A stretch of DNA of 64,000 nt from Sthenelais limicola (GCA_942159475.1 OW804094.1:17878067-17942066); one strand, 5' to 3'; shown: positions 31,183 through 43,883, counted from the first letter of the stretch. Program-made: numbers and translations. The notes: generated by a model not told the origin, from the sequence alone.

Positions 31183-31972
31183 ATATGGTTTGAGGCGGGG
31201 CGAAGCAAGCGTATAGATCTGCATACGAGTGTGCGTACCTGTATGGTCGAGACGTGTTGGTCAGCGCTCTAGTGGAATATATTTAGCCTGACTCTGGACA
31301 AAAGTAGTGGGCATTAGTACGAGGAGGTGGACAATAGACGGATCAGGTCACCAGAAAATGTACACATTTAGTAAATTCTGCTAAATTCTACTTAGAAATG
31401 GTACATACTGGGTTTATCTGGGTGTATTTGGTATCGAGTTGACTCATAGGATGTGTCGAATAGTGTTTTGAGTCTCATTTTTGCATTAAATTCGGGTTAT
31501 TTGGGAGGCTTTCTGAAAGTGAATTGGGCATTTTCTGGAAATTTCACCCAGTACCTTCAAGGGTCAAGCAAAAATAGAAGAACGTAAGAGACGTGGGACC
31601 AGGCGGAGGACGAAAAACATAATAGTTTACACTATTGTAAAACCACAGGCGTGTTGGAATATAATTCTAATCATTCTCATAATCTTATGCACATACCATA
31701 CTACGATAATTACAAACCAACAAGCAGTTTATTCAGCTCTTACGACAAGCCTAGAACTGTGAAAGCTAGGTGTGAAAACATTGAATATACCAGTTTGGAC
31801 GTAAAGGGGGAAAAGCTTGGTCCCCCAGGGAAGGCTTGAGGAGGCTTGTTGGTTGGTAAAGTATGGTGAGGTGCGAAAATAGGTATAAAGAGGTGATGAA
31901 TGGTCATATGAAGTGAGTTGGTGAATATTAAAGGATTAGCAGCAGTAACAGGAGCATAAGAAGTGACAGTTT
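31183..31972. other. Gene-free stretch before the minisatellite
   Basis: Contains a strongly diverged family 1 copy (about 31,340-31,551). Otherwise I see nothing. Confidence 0.45.
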
Positions 31973-33434
31973 AACAGGACTAGGAGAAGTGACAGGTGTA
32001 TACAGGACTAGGAGAAGTGACAGGTGTACACAGGACTAGGAGAAGTCACAGGTGTATACAGGACTAGGAGAAGTGACAGGTGTATACAGGACTAGGAGAA
32101 GTGACAGGTGTATACAGGACTAGGAGAAGTGACAGGTGTACACAGGACTAGGAGAAGTGACAGGTGTACACAGGACTAGGAGAAGTGACAGGTGTACACA
32201 GGACTAGGAGAAGTGACAGGTGTAAACAAGGAGAAGTGACAGGTGTATACAGGACTAGGAGAAGTGACAGGTGTACACAGGACTAGGAGAAGTGACAGGT
32301 GTATACAGGACTAGGAGAAGTGACAGTGTATACAGGACTAGGAGAAGTGACAGGTGTACACAGGACTAGAAGTGACAGGTGTACACAGGACTAGGAGAAG
32401 TGACAGGTGTATACAGGACTAGGAGAAGTGACAGGTGTATACAGGACTAGGAGAAGTGACAGGTGTACACAGGACTAGGAGAAGTGACAGGTGTATACAG
32501 GACTAGGAGAAGTGACAGGTGTATACAGGACTAGGAGAAGTGACAGGTGTATACAGGACTAGGAGAAGTGACAGGTGTAAACAGGACTAGGAGAAGTGAC
32601 AGGTGTATACATGACTAGGAGAAGTGACAGGTGTACACAGGACTAGGAGAAGTGACAGGTGTATACAGGACTAGGAGAAGTGACAGGTGTACACAGGACT
32701 AGCAGAAGTGACAGGTGTATACAGGACTAGGAGAAGTGACAGTGTATACAGGACTAGGAGAAGTGACAGGTGTATACAGGACTAGGAGAAGTGACAGGTG
32801 TACACAGGACTAGGAGAAGTGACAGGTGTATACAGGACTAGGAGAAGTGACAGGTGTATACAGGACTAGGAGAAGTGACAGGTGTACACAGGACTAGGAG
32901 AAGTGACAGGTGTACACAGGACTAGGAGAAGTGACAGGTGTATACAGGACTAGGAGAAGTGACAGGTGTACACAGGACTAGGAGAAGTGACAGGTGTATA
33001 CAGGACTAGGAGAAGTGACAGGTGTATACAGGACTAGGAGAAGTGACAGGTGTATACAGGACTAGGAGAAGTGACAGGTGTACACAGGACCAGGAGAAGT
33101 GACAGTGATACACAGGACTAGGAGAAGTGACAGGTGTACACAGGACCAGGAGAAGTGACAGGTGTACACAGGACTAGGTGACAGGTGTACACAGGACTAG
33201 GAGAAGTGACAGGTGTATACAGGACTAGGAGAAGTGACAGGTGTACACAGGACTAGGAGAAGTGACAGGTGTACACAGGACTAGGTGACAGGTGTACACA
33301 GGACTAGGAGAAGTGACAGGTGTACACTGGACTAGAAGTGACAGGTGTATACAGGACTAGGAGAAGTGACAGGTGTACACAGGACAAGGAGAAGTGACAG
33401 GTGTACACAGGACTAGGAGAAGTGACAGGTGTAT
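31973..33434. repeat. 28-bp minisatellite, about 52 units
   Basis: Tandem units of ACAGGACTAGGAGAAGTGAC plus AGGTGTAT/C, about 28 bp each. The main variation is TATACAGG versus TACACAGG; a few units are shortened (GACTAGGTGAC, GACTAGAAGTGAC). The units tile with no spacers, so this is not a CRISPR array. Confidence 0.95.
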
Positions 33435-33521
33435 TGAATACACTATAGAGCTTGCTAGAGCTCACCTATACCAACCTCCACATCAGGAATATTGGTTGCT
33501 GGCACCTGATCTTTGTCTTAA

Positions 33522-33629
33522 AGGCCCAATCCACCAAGCCGATTCTCATGCGATTTTGCGCCGCAGAGGACTCTTTTGCACTAAATTCTGTGAGAATCGC
33601 ATGAGAATTGGCTAAGTGGACAAGGCCCT
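33522..33629. mobile_element. 108-bp MITE with TTAA target duplication
   Basis: Ends AGGCCCAATCCACCAAGCCG and inverted GTGGACAAGGCCCT, with TTAA at 33,518-33,521 and 33,630-33,633. It sits inside a family 1 remnant: GTCTTAAATTT is the uninterrupted family 1 text. TTAA targeting points to piggyBac- or Kolobok-type transposase. Confidence 0.8.
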
Positions 33630-34382
33630 TTAAATTTAGGTTAATTGAGAGTATCTGCGAAGAAGGTGAATTGTACATTTTCTGTCGATTTCACACTCGT
33701 CCACCAAAACCTATTACATAACCACTCTCCTGCTATAAACCCAATCGTTGGCTCCCAGTCAGTCATGCACCAACAATCAAACTGACGGGCAATCACCCTT
33801 ATTAAACTATACCACCTACCTGCCTATACCTACCTACCCAAGCCGGTGCAGTGGTGTCCCCTATAGTCGGTAGCACGGGTCTCACCCACCACCCCCACCA
33901 CCACCACTCCAAAAAAGGCTACGTTTGAAGTGTGCAAATGAATTTAAGCAAGAATACGAGGGGGCAGTCAAAGCTTGGATTCCGCGGCTAGGATTAAGGA
34001 CATTTTGCGCTATACGTTTATATGTTACGTTAACGTGCGTTAGTCGAAGAGTGGAGACGGAACGGTAAGGGAGGTGCGCGGCAGAAACCGGATTACAACG
34101 GGGGAGGAAAACCCCTATTCACTTAAAATAGGGAGTTTATGTTTTGCGGAGCGGAATGATACATAGCAGGAATATTGGAATTGGAATAAGAAACCGGAGT
34201 ACAACCGAGGAAAAATATATAACCCAAACTTAAAATAAAGATTTTAAGTTTGCGGAGCGGAATTACAAGAAATAGCAGGAATACGAGAAACCGTAGAAGA
34301 AGGTGGATTTGATACAGAACAGTAAACTAGCCAGGGGAAAAGAGAAACGGTTAAAAAAACAATTGAAAAAAGAAAAACAATC
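33630..34382 (+). promoter_or_regulatory. Possible promoter and 5' UTR of a host gene
   Basis: After the family 1 remnant the sequence has more CpG than its surroundings and a diverged direct repeat (GCGGAGCGGAAT...ATAGCAGGAATA at about 34,148 and 34,254). It leads to the ATG of the exon at 34,383. Confidence 0.3.
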
Positions 34383-34610
34383 ATGTTTTCCTACCTGAAG
34401 TCTGAGCTATTGAACAGACGGACTAGTATTTATTTACTAACATTAATGCCTCTGACCACCGGAGTCATTTTCTTTGCGGGAATTTCCCTGGATAGGAATG
34501 TCAGTGTTAAATACAGTAATTTCCAAACTTATATTGGACTTGGGGGATTACGAAATGAAGGCCTGCCAGTGGAAAATACATCGGGATTACGTTCTACCCC
34601 AGATTTTCAG
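34383..34610 (+). CDS. Candidate first exon of a host gene (signal-anchor protein)
   Basis: ATG to a CAG/GTGAGG splice donor, 228 bp, phase 0 at its end. It encodes a short basic N-terminus, a hydrophobic segment (about 16-37) and an N-x-S-containing region, as in type II membrane proteins of the Golgi. The phase agrees with the exon at 54,459, but nearly 20 kb lies between and the link is unproven. I do not recognise the product. Confidence 0.4.
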
Positions 34611-34989
34611 GTGAGGCTTTGTTATATTGTAAAATTGACATGCATAAATTGTCTAATTTTTAAGTTAAAGTAGTCTCATTCAGCCACGCATTCGTCACGT
34701 GATCCTACTGATTTGAAGCATACATCTCTGTGTGTTGCGTTGATTCATTTCTCGCCCAACTACTGACCCTGAATTATTACGAAGAATGACCCGCATTTCT
34801 TCAATATTATTGTATATAATGTAAGGGAAAAAGCAAGTGGACACGGCGGCTTCTTGATGTTAACTGTTTAACACGCGTACCTATATATAGCAGCTTTTCC
34901 TCTTTTTTTTAAAATTTTCATAAAATGTCTTGCTTGTCGGTGACTCACCTCCACTTCTAGGTAGGAACCAGAATGTCATTGTGTTTACC

Positions 34990-36491
34990 GTATATACCCG
35001 TGTATAAGCCCCGGCTTATATTAATTTCAAGTGGTGAATTGACCCGGCTTATATTCGGGGTGGGCTTATATTATTACAATAATTGAAAACCAGTAGATAT
35101 AACAGAAACTGAATGTTTATTATTATCGTCATTCATTACTCTGGTTTTTGTGTTTTAAACTCCCAATTTAAAAGGTGGTCTCCACTTGCTGCGGTAAGCT
35201 CTGCGGTAAGCCTTGCGATGGTTTGTGCTGGTTCTGTAGGTGGAGAGGAATGACGAGGTTCATGCCTACATGGTCAGTGAACGATGTAGGCATGACCTCG
35301 CCACTCCTCAACAACACAGCACCATTGCAAAGCTTACCGCAGAGCTTACCGCAGAGCTTTCCGCAGCCAGTGGAGACCACCCTTATGATAAAACAATATT
35401 TGATTTTATGCTAGACATATATATTCATATATTCGAAAAAGGAACTTAGATGAGAGTAGAAATGAGTTATTGTATAAATATAAGCTACCACACCTCTAGG
35501 CTTGGTAGGGTTGGGTTGGCTGAGCTAAAGCTAATCCTTTTGTTGTCTACCTGAACCTCACTTAATCTGGGTTTGTGAACATGTCTGAAAGCATGTTTGA
35601 AGCATGTTCACCTACCAATTTCATGATTATTGTTTGTTTATGGTTGTTCATATTATATAGAAAATGTACTGTAACCATATGGCAACCATAGTGCTTGGAT
35701 ACTGAGCTTCTGGGGTATATAGGAGGGGTGCTGGGTGAAGTAAGGCAGACCTGATCTGACCAGAGTACTGCTGCTACTACTTCACCATTACCTTCTCCAA
35801 GCCTATATACTTTAGACTCTGTATCCCATAGTACTTGTTCATTAACTTTGACATTACTTTGGAAATACAGTTTGATTGATATTGGACTTGTGAGTTGTGT
35901 TACCTTTACTTTAGCAGTAAGGCTCGTCGATCAGAGCAATAGTTATTATAGATTAATTCTTATTTAAAGGATAAAGTCATTCCTAGTGATATGATTGTTA
36001 CAGCATAATCATATTTACACTTAACACACAAAAAACTCTACCAGAATTGATGTGAGTTCACAATCAACCAACGACGATCCATTAAAAGCTCGTTCTGGAC
36101 GATCTCTCCAGTATCTTACATTAATTAGCGATATTATTGGTAGATGAGAGTACAAGCAACCGACTTATAAACGGGGCCCGGCTTATATTAACGTTAGGAG
36201 GTGCTGAACCTCTGCCTTAAAAGGGCGAAATTTCCAGAAAAATTCAGAAACTCTCCTAAATAACCCGAATTTAATGCAAAGGTGAGACTCAAAACACAAT
36301 TCAACATAACCAAGCACATCTCTTGAGTCAACTCAATACCAAATATACTCAGATATACCTATAGTATTGACCATAAAGGGCCTTTCTGTCTCTTTTTCTC
36401 TGTAATTTCATGAATGTGTCATTTGTCCATTTTCTGAAGATCTGACTCATAAACGGGGTGGGCTAATACACGGGGTCCGGCTTATACGGTA
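34990..36491. mobile_element. Non-autonomous element with CCGTATA ends and TA target
   Basis: The left end TACCGTATATACCCGTGTAT-AAGCCC is inverted at the right end (GGCTTATACGGTA). TA lies at both borders. It contains a 213-bp hairpin (35,172-35,384), an LTR- or promoter-like stretch (35,500-35,930, with TATATAGG) and a diverged family 1 copy (about 36,237-36,450). Confidence 0.5.
35172..35384. repeat. 213-bp hairpin (foldback element)
   Basis: AAGGTGGTCTCCACT-GCTGCGG at the left is inverted at the right, and pairing continues inward through TGCGGTAAGCTCTGCGGTAAG and GAGG(T)TCATGCCTACAT. Both strands are open in short frames only because of the symmetry. Confidence 0.85.
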
Positions 36492-36603
36492 TTTCTGGGC
36501 CAAATATGGCCTGTAGCACCTGAACTGTGTTTGCCCAATACACAACAAGTCTTTTTATTCTAATTTTATCTCTGAACCTACTTCTGGCCCACCGTCTACA
36601 TAT

Positions 36604-36796
36604 GGGTCAGATTTTCAGAAAATGTACAATTGGTAGCTCTACACATTTAGGACATTCTCCTAAATTATGCTGAAAAATGATTCTAGCAATCTATTTGGTT
36701 AGGTTGAACTGTATTTTGAACTTTATTTTCGTCTGAAATTTGGATTATTTGAGAAGATTGGCGAAGTTGAATTGTACATTTCTGAAAATCTGACCC
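36604..36796. mobile_element. MITE family 1 copy with internal deletion, TSD ATAT
   Basis: 193 bp instead of about 235, ATAT on both sides. Confidence 0.85.
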
Positions 36797-36922
36797 ATAT
36801 ATAATTTAAGTATCGTGTACTTCACACAATCTATGGGTCTCTAAAGTCGAAAATCCACGAGGCGATTTGGCCAAAATGCCCTAACAATAGCCTTAAGCCA
36901 CAGATCTATAGCTTCTTCATAT

Positions 36923-37486
36923 GGGTCAGATTTTCCGAAAATGTACAATTCAACTGCGGAAAATGAGTCGCATAAAAGAATATTTTTTGAATGATTTTTT
37001 TTTCACAAGAAACACTTGCTTAGTATGTTCTCATAATTGAGGTACCTAGTGCTATTAGTAGCATAAATCCAATTATATTGAATTCATTTATGCATATATG
37101 TGTTTTAGAGTCACAAATCACAAAATTGTTATTATTCAAAGTGTTTTATTCACAGGATATATTAGTGGGAATGTTCTCATTTTTGAAGTGCTCAACGCTT
37201 CTCATACCATGAAGATATGTATCAAATTTCAAGACAGTGTATCAAATATACCCATGTATTTCTGAGGTCATATTATAAAGTATATTTAGCTACTTTACTA
37301 GTAAACGTCCACCCAGAAATATTCCAAATTTTTATTTTTGAAATCAAACTTAAAATATAGAAATACGTATAAAATGTCCAACTGTTTACTATCATTGGAA
37401 TCGACTTGAGCTCATCTTTTCAAATATGATGATATCTCAAAATCCATTTTTTGCGACTTGTGACCTATTTACCTGAAACACATCAC
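36923..37486. mobile_element. Chimeric block of MITE family 1 and family 2 pieces
   Basis: A family 1 left end (36,923-36,957) runs straight into family 2 sequence, then a second family 2 segment ends at 37,486 with CATCAC-ATAT. Confidence 0.65.
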
Positions 37487-37805
37487 ATATCTGAGGTTAT
37501 CTCTATAATCTAGGGGGATTATAAAGATAAAGATCCTCTTTGATGATGTTCAAATATTGTAAGAATCTAACCCACTAATTGAGCCAAAACTGTATCATGA
37601 TACATGTGAAATTACCATTATATAAGGTAGTAATATAGTAAATCTAGTGCTAGAAATAAATAACAGTAATTATGTTGCTATAAGAGGTGAAGAGGATCGT
37701 GATATCTATGTTAGGAAAGATAAGGAATGGGAAAGCGATCGATATGCAAGAAGGGATGGTATTGAAAAAATCTGAATGTATTTGTGTCTGTAGTTGTCTA
37801 TATAT

Positions 37806-38030
37806 GGGTTAGATTTTCAGAAAATGTACAATTCAACTTCTCCAATAACCCACATTTCAGACGAAAATAAAGTTCAAAATACAGTTCAACCTAGCCAAAC
37901 AGATTACTAGAATCAATGCAATGCCGAATATTCTCGAATTTACCTAGTATTGAGCAAATTGCAGCCTAATTTAGCAGAATATACTAAATCTGGACAGCTG
38001 CCAATTGTACATTTTCTGAAAATCTGACCC
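37806..38030. mobile_element. MITE family 1 copy, TSD ATAT
   Basis: 225 bp, ATAT on both sides. The stretch 37,487-37,805 before it holds nothing recognisable. Confidence 0.85.
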
Positions 38031-39261
38031 ATATATGTTTATGTTTTGTCTGAAGCCGGGGTGCGACCGGACAAGATTCTTTGACAAGATTCTTTTGATG
38101 ACCAGTTTTTGCCTTAATAGGGCTGTTTGATGTATTTTAATGTAATATTATTTCATTCCGTCCACATTTGTGTTCGGCAGTATACAGTTACAATTTAGAT
38201 TATTACTCTTTTTTAAAGGCAACATATGAAAACGTCCATGGTGGATACTACATATTTTTGTCTGTTTTTCTCTTTTGTTGTTTTGTTTTCTCATAAATCC
38301 TGTATTAAATATGTTGTAAATTAGAGGTGGTCATTTGACCAGAGCTCCAATAGGTTGGTAGAGAGAGAAGTCAGAAGTCCAGTTGTTGAGGCAAGAAGAT
38401 TGATAATCTGTCTCCAGTTTATTCAGGCTTATATACTAACTCCTGGGCACATCCATTAATATTTAGGGGTCTCTGGTCCAGTTTTGTCCCTAAATTGTCC
38501 TTGTAACGGACAATCCTACCAGCGGATAGAGTCTGTGGTCGACCCCTAAAGGACTTGGAAGGTTGTGGTTTGGAGGGAATAGCCTTATGGACATGGGATA
38601 GAGAGCTCGCTATCGCTCGCCCTCTATCCCATGCCATAAGACTCTTCCCTCCAAACCACAACCTTCTAAGTCCATAACATAAATCCATAAATGGTTTTCA
38701 TAAAAGGTTTTAACCCACCGCCTTCCCCCAGCCGGTCCAGTGTCCCTTAGAATTACCTTAATTATTCCATTCAACTATTTAGAGATTGACGTCATACCTA
38801 CCAACCCATACACATGTGTTGGCATTCTCTCCTATAGTATAGGAGTGGTGACGTCCATCTCTTCCCTACCCTCCCATAAAGCCCATTGTTCCCCCATCCC
38901 TCTACCCTCCCTCTTTTCAGACCGACCTGGGGACAAAAGGAGTACCCAGTAATTAACATAATCAAGCTGAACATGTTGCAGTTGTGGCGAATTTACAACC
39001 TGGCAGCTAAACAAAAAGTCCTGAATTTAACTCTAAATTCTACAATGTAATTGGCTTGAAATTTTTAAGAAAAAAAATGTTAAGACAAGCAACAGCAGGA
39101 TTTGAGAAGTAAAGTTCATAACCCTTTTATCAACACAACATCATTTATGGCAAATTACAAATTTTCTTATCTTATCTTATATTTAACTACTTTACTACAC
39201 TCTCACAAATCATCATCAATATACAATGACATGGAATAAGAAAAGTACGATATCCCCATAC
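38031..39261. other. Gene-free stretch with a hairpin
   Basis: Contains the hairpin at 38,551-38,673 and (TCTTA)-type low-complexity sequence near 39,165. No supported gene. Confidence 0.5.
38551..38673. repeat. 123-bp hairpin
   Basis: GGACTTGGAAGGTTGTGGTT with TGGAGGGA is inverted as TCCCTCCAAACCACAACC with TTCTAAGTCC; pairing continues through CATGGGATAGAG/CTCTATCCCATG to a short loop. Confidence 0.85.
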
Positions 39262-39263
39262 TA

Positions 39264-39866
39264 GGGAGATTTAGCACCCACAAAGCACCAACGCAACACA
39301 AACGCATCCACTAACTTTTAGTACATTATTACCGTTGTGGGGATATCTTGAGAGGTGCTAGGCTAGGCTGAGCTGGGCTAGGCTGGGCTAGGCTGGGCTA
39401 GGCTGGGCTAGGCTGGGCTGGGCTAGGCTGGGCTGGGCTGGGCTGGGCTGGGCTGGGCTAGGCTGGGCTAGGCTGGGCTAGGCTGGGCTAGACTGGGCTA
39501 GGCTGGGCTAGGCTGGGCTAGGCTAGGCTGGGCTAGGCTGGGCTGGGCTGGGCTGGGCTGGGCTGGGCTGGGCTGGGCTAGGCTGGGCTAGGCTGGGCTA
39601 GGCTGGGCTGGGCTGGGCTGGGCTGGGCTGGGCTGGGCTGGGCTGGGCTGGGCTGGGCTGGGCTGGGCTGGGCTGGGCTGGGCTGGGCTGGGCTGGGCTG
39701 GGCTGGGCTGGGCTGGGCTGGGCTGGGCTGGGCTAGGCTAGGCTAGGCTGGGCTAGGCTGGGCTAGGCTGGGCTAGGCTGGGCTAGGCTGGGCTAGGCTG
39801 GGCTAGGCTAGTTAGTTAGGGGATGCGTTAGTGTTGCGTTGGTGCGTTGTGGTTGCTAAATCTCCC
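39264..39866. mobile_element. TIR element filled by a GGCTG/GGCTA satellite
   Basis: Ends GGGAGATTTAGCACCCACAA and inverted TTGTGGTTGCTAAATCTCCC, about 55 bp each (39,262-39,317 and 39,815-39,868), with TA at both borders. Almost all of the space between (39,358-39,812) is a pentamer array. Confidence 0.8.
39358..39812. repeat. (GGCTG/GGCTA)n pentamer satellite
   Basis: About 90 tandem pentamers, with a nearly pure GGCTG core and alternating GGCTA-GGCTG edges. Confidence 0.95.
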
Positions 39867-39893
39867 TATTATAGGCCTGTCATGTAATACCAG

Positions 39894-40008
39894 TAGCGAC
39901 ACGTTTGGGGATGTGGCGAACTACGGCCGGCACCCGGCGGCAGCCATCGGGGGACAGATTGAGATTATCATCGATGGGCGCCCGTTTTTTGCGTTTTTTA
40001 CCGTTCAG
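39894..40008 (+). CDS. Possible host exon
   Basis: GC-richer than the surroundings, open, bounded by CCAG at the left and CAG/GT at the right. The reading would begin with S-D-T-F-G-D-V and end F-F-T-V-Q, ending in phase 0. Its start phase does not fit the exon ending at 34,610, so if it is real an exon is missing or it belongs to another gene. Not recognised. Confidence 0.22.
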
Positions 40009-42160
40009 GTTTTAAATATGTTCATAATCGGTTGTATCAGCACTCCCATACCCATTCCACAGGTAATCAGAATAAAAGCAAGCGCTATCAACCCCCAAAA
40101 GTTCTTAAAACATCGTTGACACAGCCGAGTTGTGCGCCAAAACCCCTATTTTCGCCCAGATCGCGCTATGTATTACCATACGGTAGGCCTACCATCAGGG
40201 TAGGGAATACCTTTTCGGGAACTGGGATTGGGGCCTATTTTAGGTCGGGATTCGGGATTTAAAAGGGTCTACGGGATTGGGGAAAGGGGTTCAGATCCAG
40301 ATTTAATTTTGCCAGGTATATTGCAAATAGGAAAACGGGATTGCAAATTGAAAACCTATGCTATGGGATTCGGGAAATAGGGCTTATAAAAAATGTGAAA
40401 CGGGATTCAAGAGGGGGTCTTCTCTACCCTGTACCATGGGCGTTACATATACAGGTAGCTAATTTAAGAACAACACGTACAAGACATGGCAGGGAGAGGA
40501 AGAATATCTTTACTTTGTTTAAAGGCTTTTATTTATCTGGGTACCCAAACATCCTATTCCTATTCTTTCATTCTAGGAATACGCACCCAATACGCATGGT
40601 ATACTATGCATTTAATTCAGGCACATGCATGGGATGGGTATTTTGGTTGGAAACATGTGAGCTATCAGATTTGATTTACCTTTCTAAATAATGAATATTG
40701 AAAACATAATTCAAACCTCAAATCATTCTCGCAATAATTGTGAATATTAGCAAACAGATCAGGCACACAAAGTTAAACATTTCTCATAGAGAAAATCTTT
40801 ATGGGTGCTGACAGTTTTACCGTATATTCCCAAGACATTATTATAACGCTTGGACTAGGTCTTGGATCATGAAATCAATGGAAAATACTGAAATAATAAC
40901 TTTGTAATATTAAGTTTGCAGATCGTTGCTGTCCAATTGAATACAAGCTAGTTGGATTACTTACTTACCGGCTTACTTAACAGATCAGTATATGTCTATA
41001 CAACGCAATGAAAAAGAATTTCTCTTAAAAGAAGAATATCTGTTTCTCCACCGAATAAATTTGAGGCTCCCTGACTCTGGTTTTGACCAAAGAATGTAGA
41101 AGAAATGTTGACAAATTTTTCAATTTATGCGGTCCATATGTAGCGTTAACATTGACAGATCAGTAAGCTTCTATTGTAGGCCGGATCTGGGCTTACCTGC
41201 TAAGAAATATACGGTAATCCATTACATTATGACAAGGATAAGAGATAATTTATCCCTGGTTAAAATTGTTAAATATGGTAACGTTTGCATGGGTGTTACC
41301 ATTTTCGGCGATCATTGCCATATTGCATATGATTTAGACATGGTTAGGCCATAAGCTTGCAGATCGTTGCTATCAAACTCATACAAAATACTGAATAAAA
41401 CTGAAAATGAAACCTTGGCGTAGGCTATATATTATAATTCAAACTTTACCTTGATTTGTTATAAAACTGTTAAACAGCATAGTTTCGAAGCATGGAACAT
41501 AATTCTGTAGAATTGTTGGCAGAGGAAAAAAACTATTCTTCGTATTTGTATTTTTACACTGAAATTGTAGTTAGGCTACTATGGCAAAATCATAGATCTA
41601 GAGGTTGGCAGCACTGGTTATCATATCATGTAAAAACCTTATGAACGCCAAAAAAATAGAATTGACCTGATATACATACATGTATATGAAAGAAGAGAGA
41701 GATGAGGGAATTATGCAAACAGAGGGCGGGGCTGATGGAAGGCCTGGATGTCTAAGAGCAATACCCACAGAGGAGAGGTGAAGGAGAAGGAGGGGCAGAA
41801 GGAAGGGGAGAGAGGAGAGAGATAATTAAGGCGAGTGAGTGAGTTGTGAGTGTCCAATTGTCAGGGGAAGAACGTTACACCATTGCCGAACCTCTAAGCA
41901 GGATGACAACCTTAGGTTGTAACAGTTTAAACCACTATAAGAGCGATAACATTTAATAACAAACGGCCGCCGCTACCTTTACCTATGCGTTGCCATTGTT
42001 TATTCGCGTACTCGACGTCCCCCTGTGGCCTGTGCCCGGGCCTGTGCCTCGTTTTGGTACCCAATATGGCGGCGCCCTACCCGGGACACATTACAAGCGT
42101 ATACATTGTTCACCAACGCAACATAGAAAGAAGTACGATATGCTTGGCTATGATTGCTCT
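40009..42160. other. Gene-free stretch
   Basis: No supported gene or repeat family. A CpG-rich patch at about 41,965-42,100 (with AATATGGCGGCGCCC) resembles a promoter but has no gene attached that I can see. Confidence 0.4.
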
Positions 42161-42400
42161 CTGTCTTCCCCCTTCATGTCTTCTCTCTCATGTCTTCTCT
42201 CTCTGTCTTCTCTCTCATGTCTTCTCTCTCTGTCTTCTCTCTCATGTCTTCTCTCTCTGTCTTCTCTCTCTCTCTGTCTTCTCTCTCATGTCTCTCTCAC
42301 GTCTTCTCTCTGTCCCTATCTCTCATTTCTTCCCTCTTCCATGTCTTCTTTCACTCAGTCTTCTCTCTCCCTGTCTTCTCTTTCACAGTCTCTTCTTTCT
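42160..42400. repeat. Pyrimidine-rich CTCTCTGTCTTCT minisatellite
   Basis: Repeated CTCTCTGTCTTCT and CTCATGTCTT units on the plus strand. It makes several open frames that are only simple sequence. Confidence 0.85.
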
Positions 42401-43648
42401 CTGTCCCTACATCAATTCTGTGGTTTATGACTCATTCCCCTGTGATACATCACATATTACAAATTCCAGAATGTCTGCAATGTTTACCTCATATTAGATG
42501 TTCATTTTAACAGGTTTAAAATGGCTACAAATAGATACCAAAATTCAATGAATGATATAGGTGACAGACCATTTAAAAGGCTTTCTTAAATAGCTAATTA
42601 GCTAGGACAGTAAATAAACCCTCAACGTTGTAAATTATTCTATCACTGAGCAATTTTGAGGAAAGAACTAACAATAATTATCAGAATTGTGATAGCCATG
42701 TGTACATGCAATACTCACATGATACACCAATGGGAAGTTCATAATTCTTAATTATTGTTAGGGTAAAAACACATACATTCCCAAAAGGCAATGTGCAGCT
42801 TACAATTAACAAGAATGTATGCACACCATGATGGAGGTGTAGGCCTTGTTTGAACTGTATTGTGGTCCCACCCCATCCCCCGAAATTGACGAAATTGCAG
42901 GCTAATTTAGCAAAATTTACTAAATGTGTACAGCTGCCAATCATACATTTTCTGAAAATCTGACCCATATAGGAACAGCTATATTCCTGTCCACATTTCG
43001 AGGAAGGTGTATGCGAATGGAAATTTACGAAGACAGTTTCAATATATCCTCGTATACCAGCATGTGAAATCATTTAAATAAAGGGAGGCGAATCTTCAAA
43101 ATCTACAAGATCTACTAAAAAAGATGCCCCCCTGAAAATTCTCCTCCCCACCCCAGTGGTAAAAAATGAACAGTTCCTTAAAGAGATAAACCACTGTTTA
43201 ATAGGGAAAAAAACGGGAAATAACATTTTGTTTAAACTTTTCCTCGTGAAAGAACAGGGTTAAATGAATACAAAAAGCCAATAAAACAATATGCCACCAG
43301 GTTAGTTTTCATTTCAGGGAGCCCTGAAATTTATGCCTGTTCACTATAGACATCTATGGGGAAAATTAAAAAAAAATTGATACCTAATCACATGTCTTAC
43401 CTTAACTAGTTCTACCTTTAAAATAATTAAGAATTGTCACCAAATTTCAAGAGTTACTACAATCGTTTAACACTATTTCAAGTATGCTGATAAACAATGA
43501 ACAATGGTTGCTAAGGAAGTGACATCATACATAGCAACAAAAGTGCACATGTTTATACTTAAGGGCTTGATTCAGAAGGTTTAATCATAACATCACCTGC
43601 CAATTGTTAGGCCGATACGTTGGTAATCATCCAAATAAAAAAACACAT
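42401..43648. other. Gene-free stretch
   Basis: Holds a right-half family 1 fragment (about 42,895-42,966). Otherwise nothing recognisable. Confidence 0.45.
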
Positions 43649-43883
43649 GGGTCAGATTTTCAGAAAATGTACAATTCAGCATCGCTAATCTTCTCAAATA
43701 ACCCAAATTTCAGACGAAAATAAAGTTCAAAATACAGTTCAACCTAACCAAACATATTGCTAGAATCAATGCAATGCCGAATATTCTCGAATTTACCTAG
43801 TATTGACCAAATTACAGCCTAATTTAGCAGAATTTACCCAATGTGTAGAATTGTCAATTGTACATTTTCTGAAAATCTGACCC
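43649..43883. mobile_element. MITE family 1 copy
   Basis: 235 bp, flanks ACAT and ACGT; one mismatch in the target duplication. Confidence 0.85.

Noticed and set aside
31973..33434. Regular repeats reminiscent of a CRISPR array
   Set aside because: Units tile directly with no unique spacers, and the genome is eukaryotic; it is a minisatellite.
40341..40691. 116-aa plus-strand frame
   Set aside because: No recognisable composition, no splice or promoter context, and only modest length in open DNA; kept out for lack of support.
41985..42510. Three overlapping Ser/Leu/Cys-rich frames up to 170 aa
   Set aside because: Produced by a CT-rich simple repeat open in all frames.
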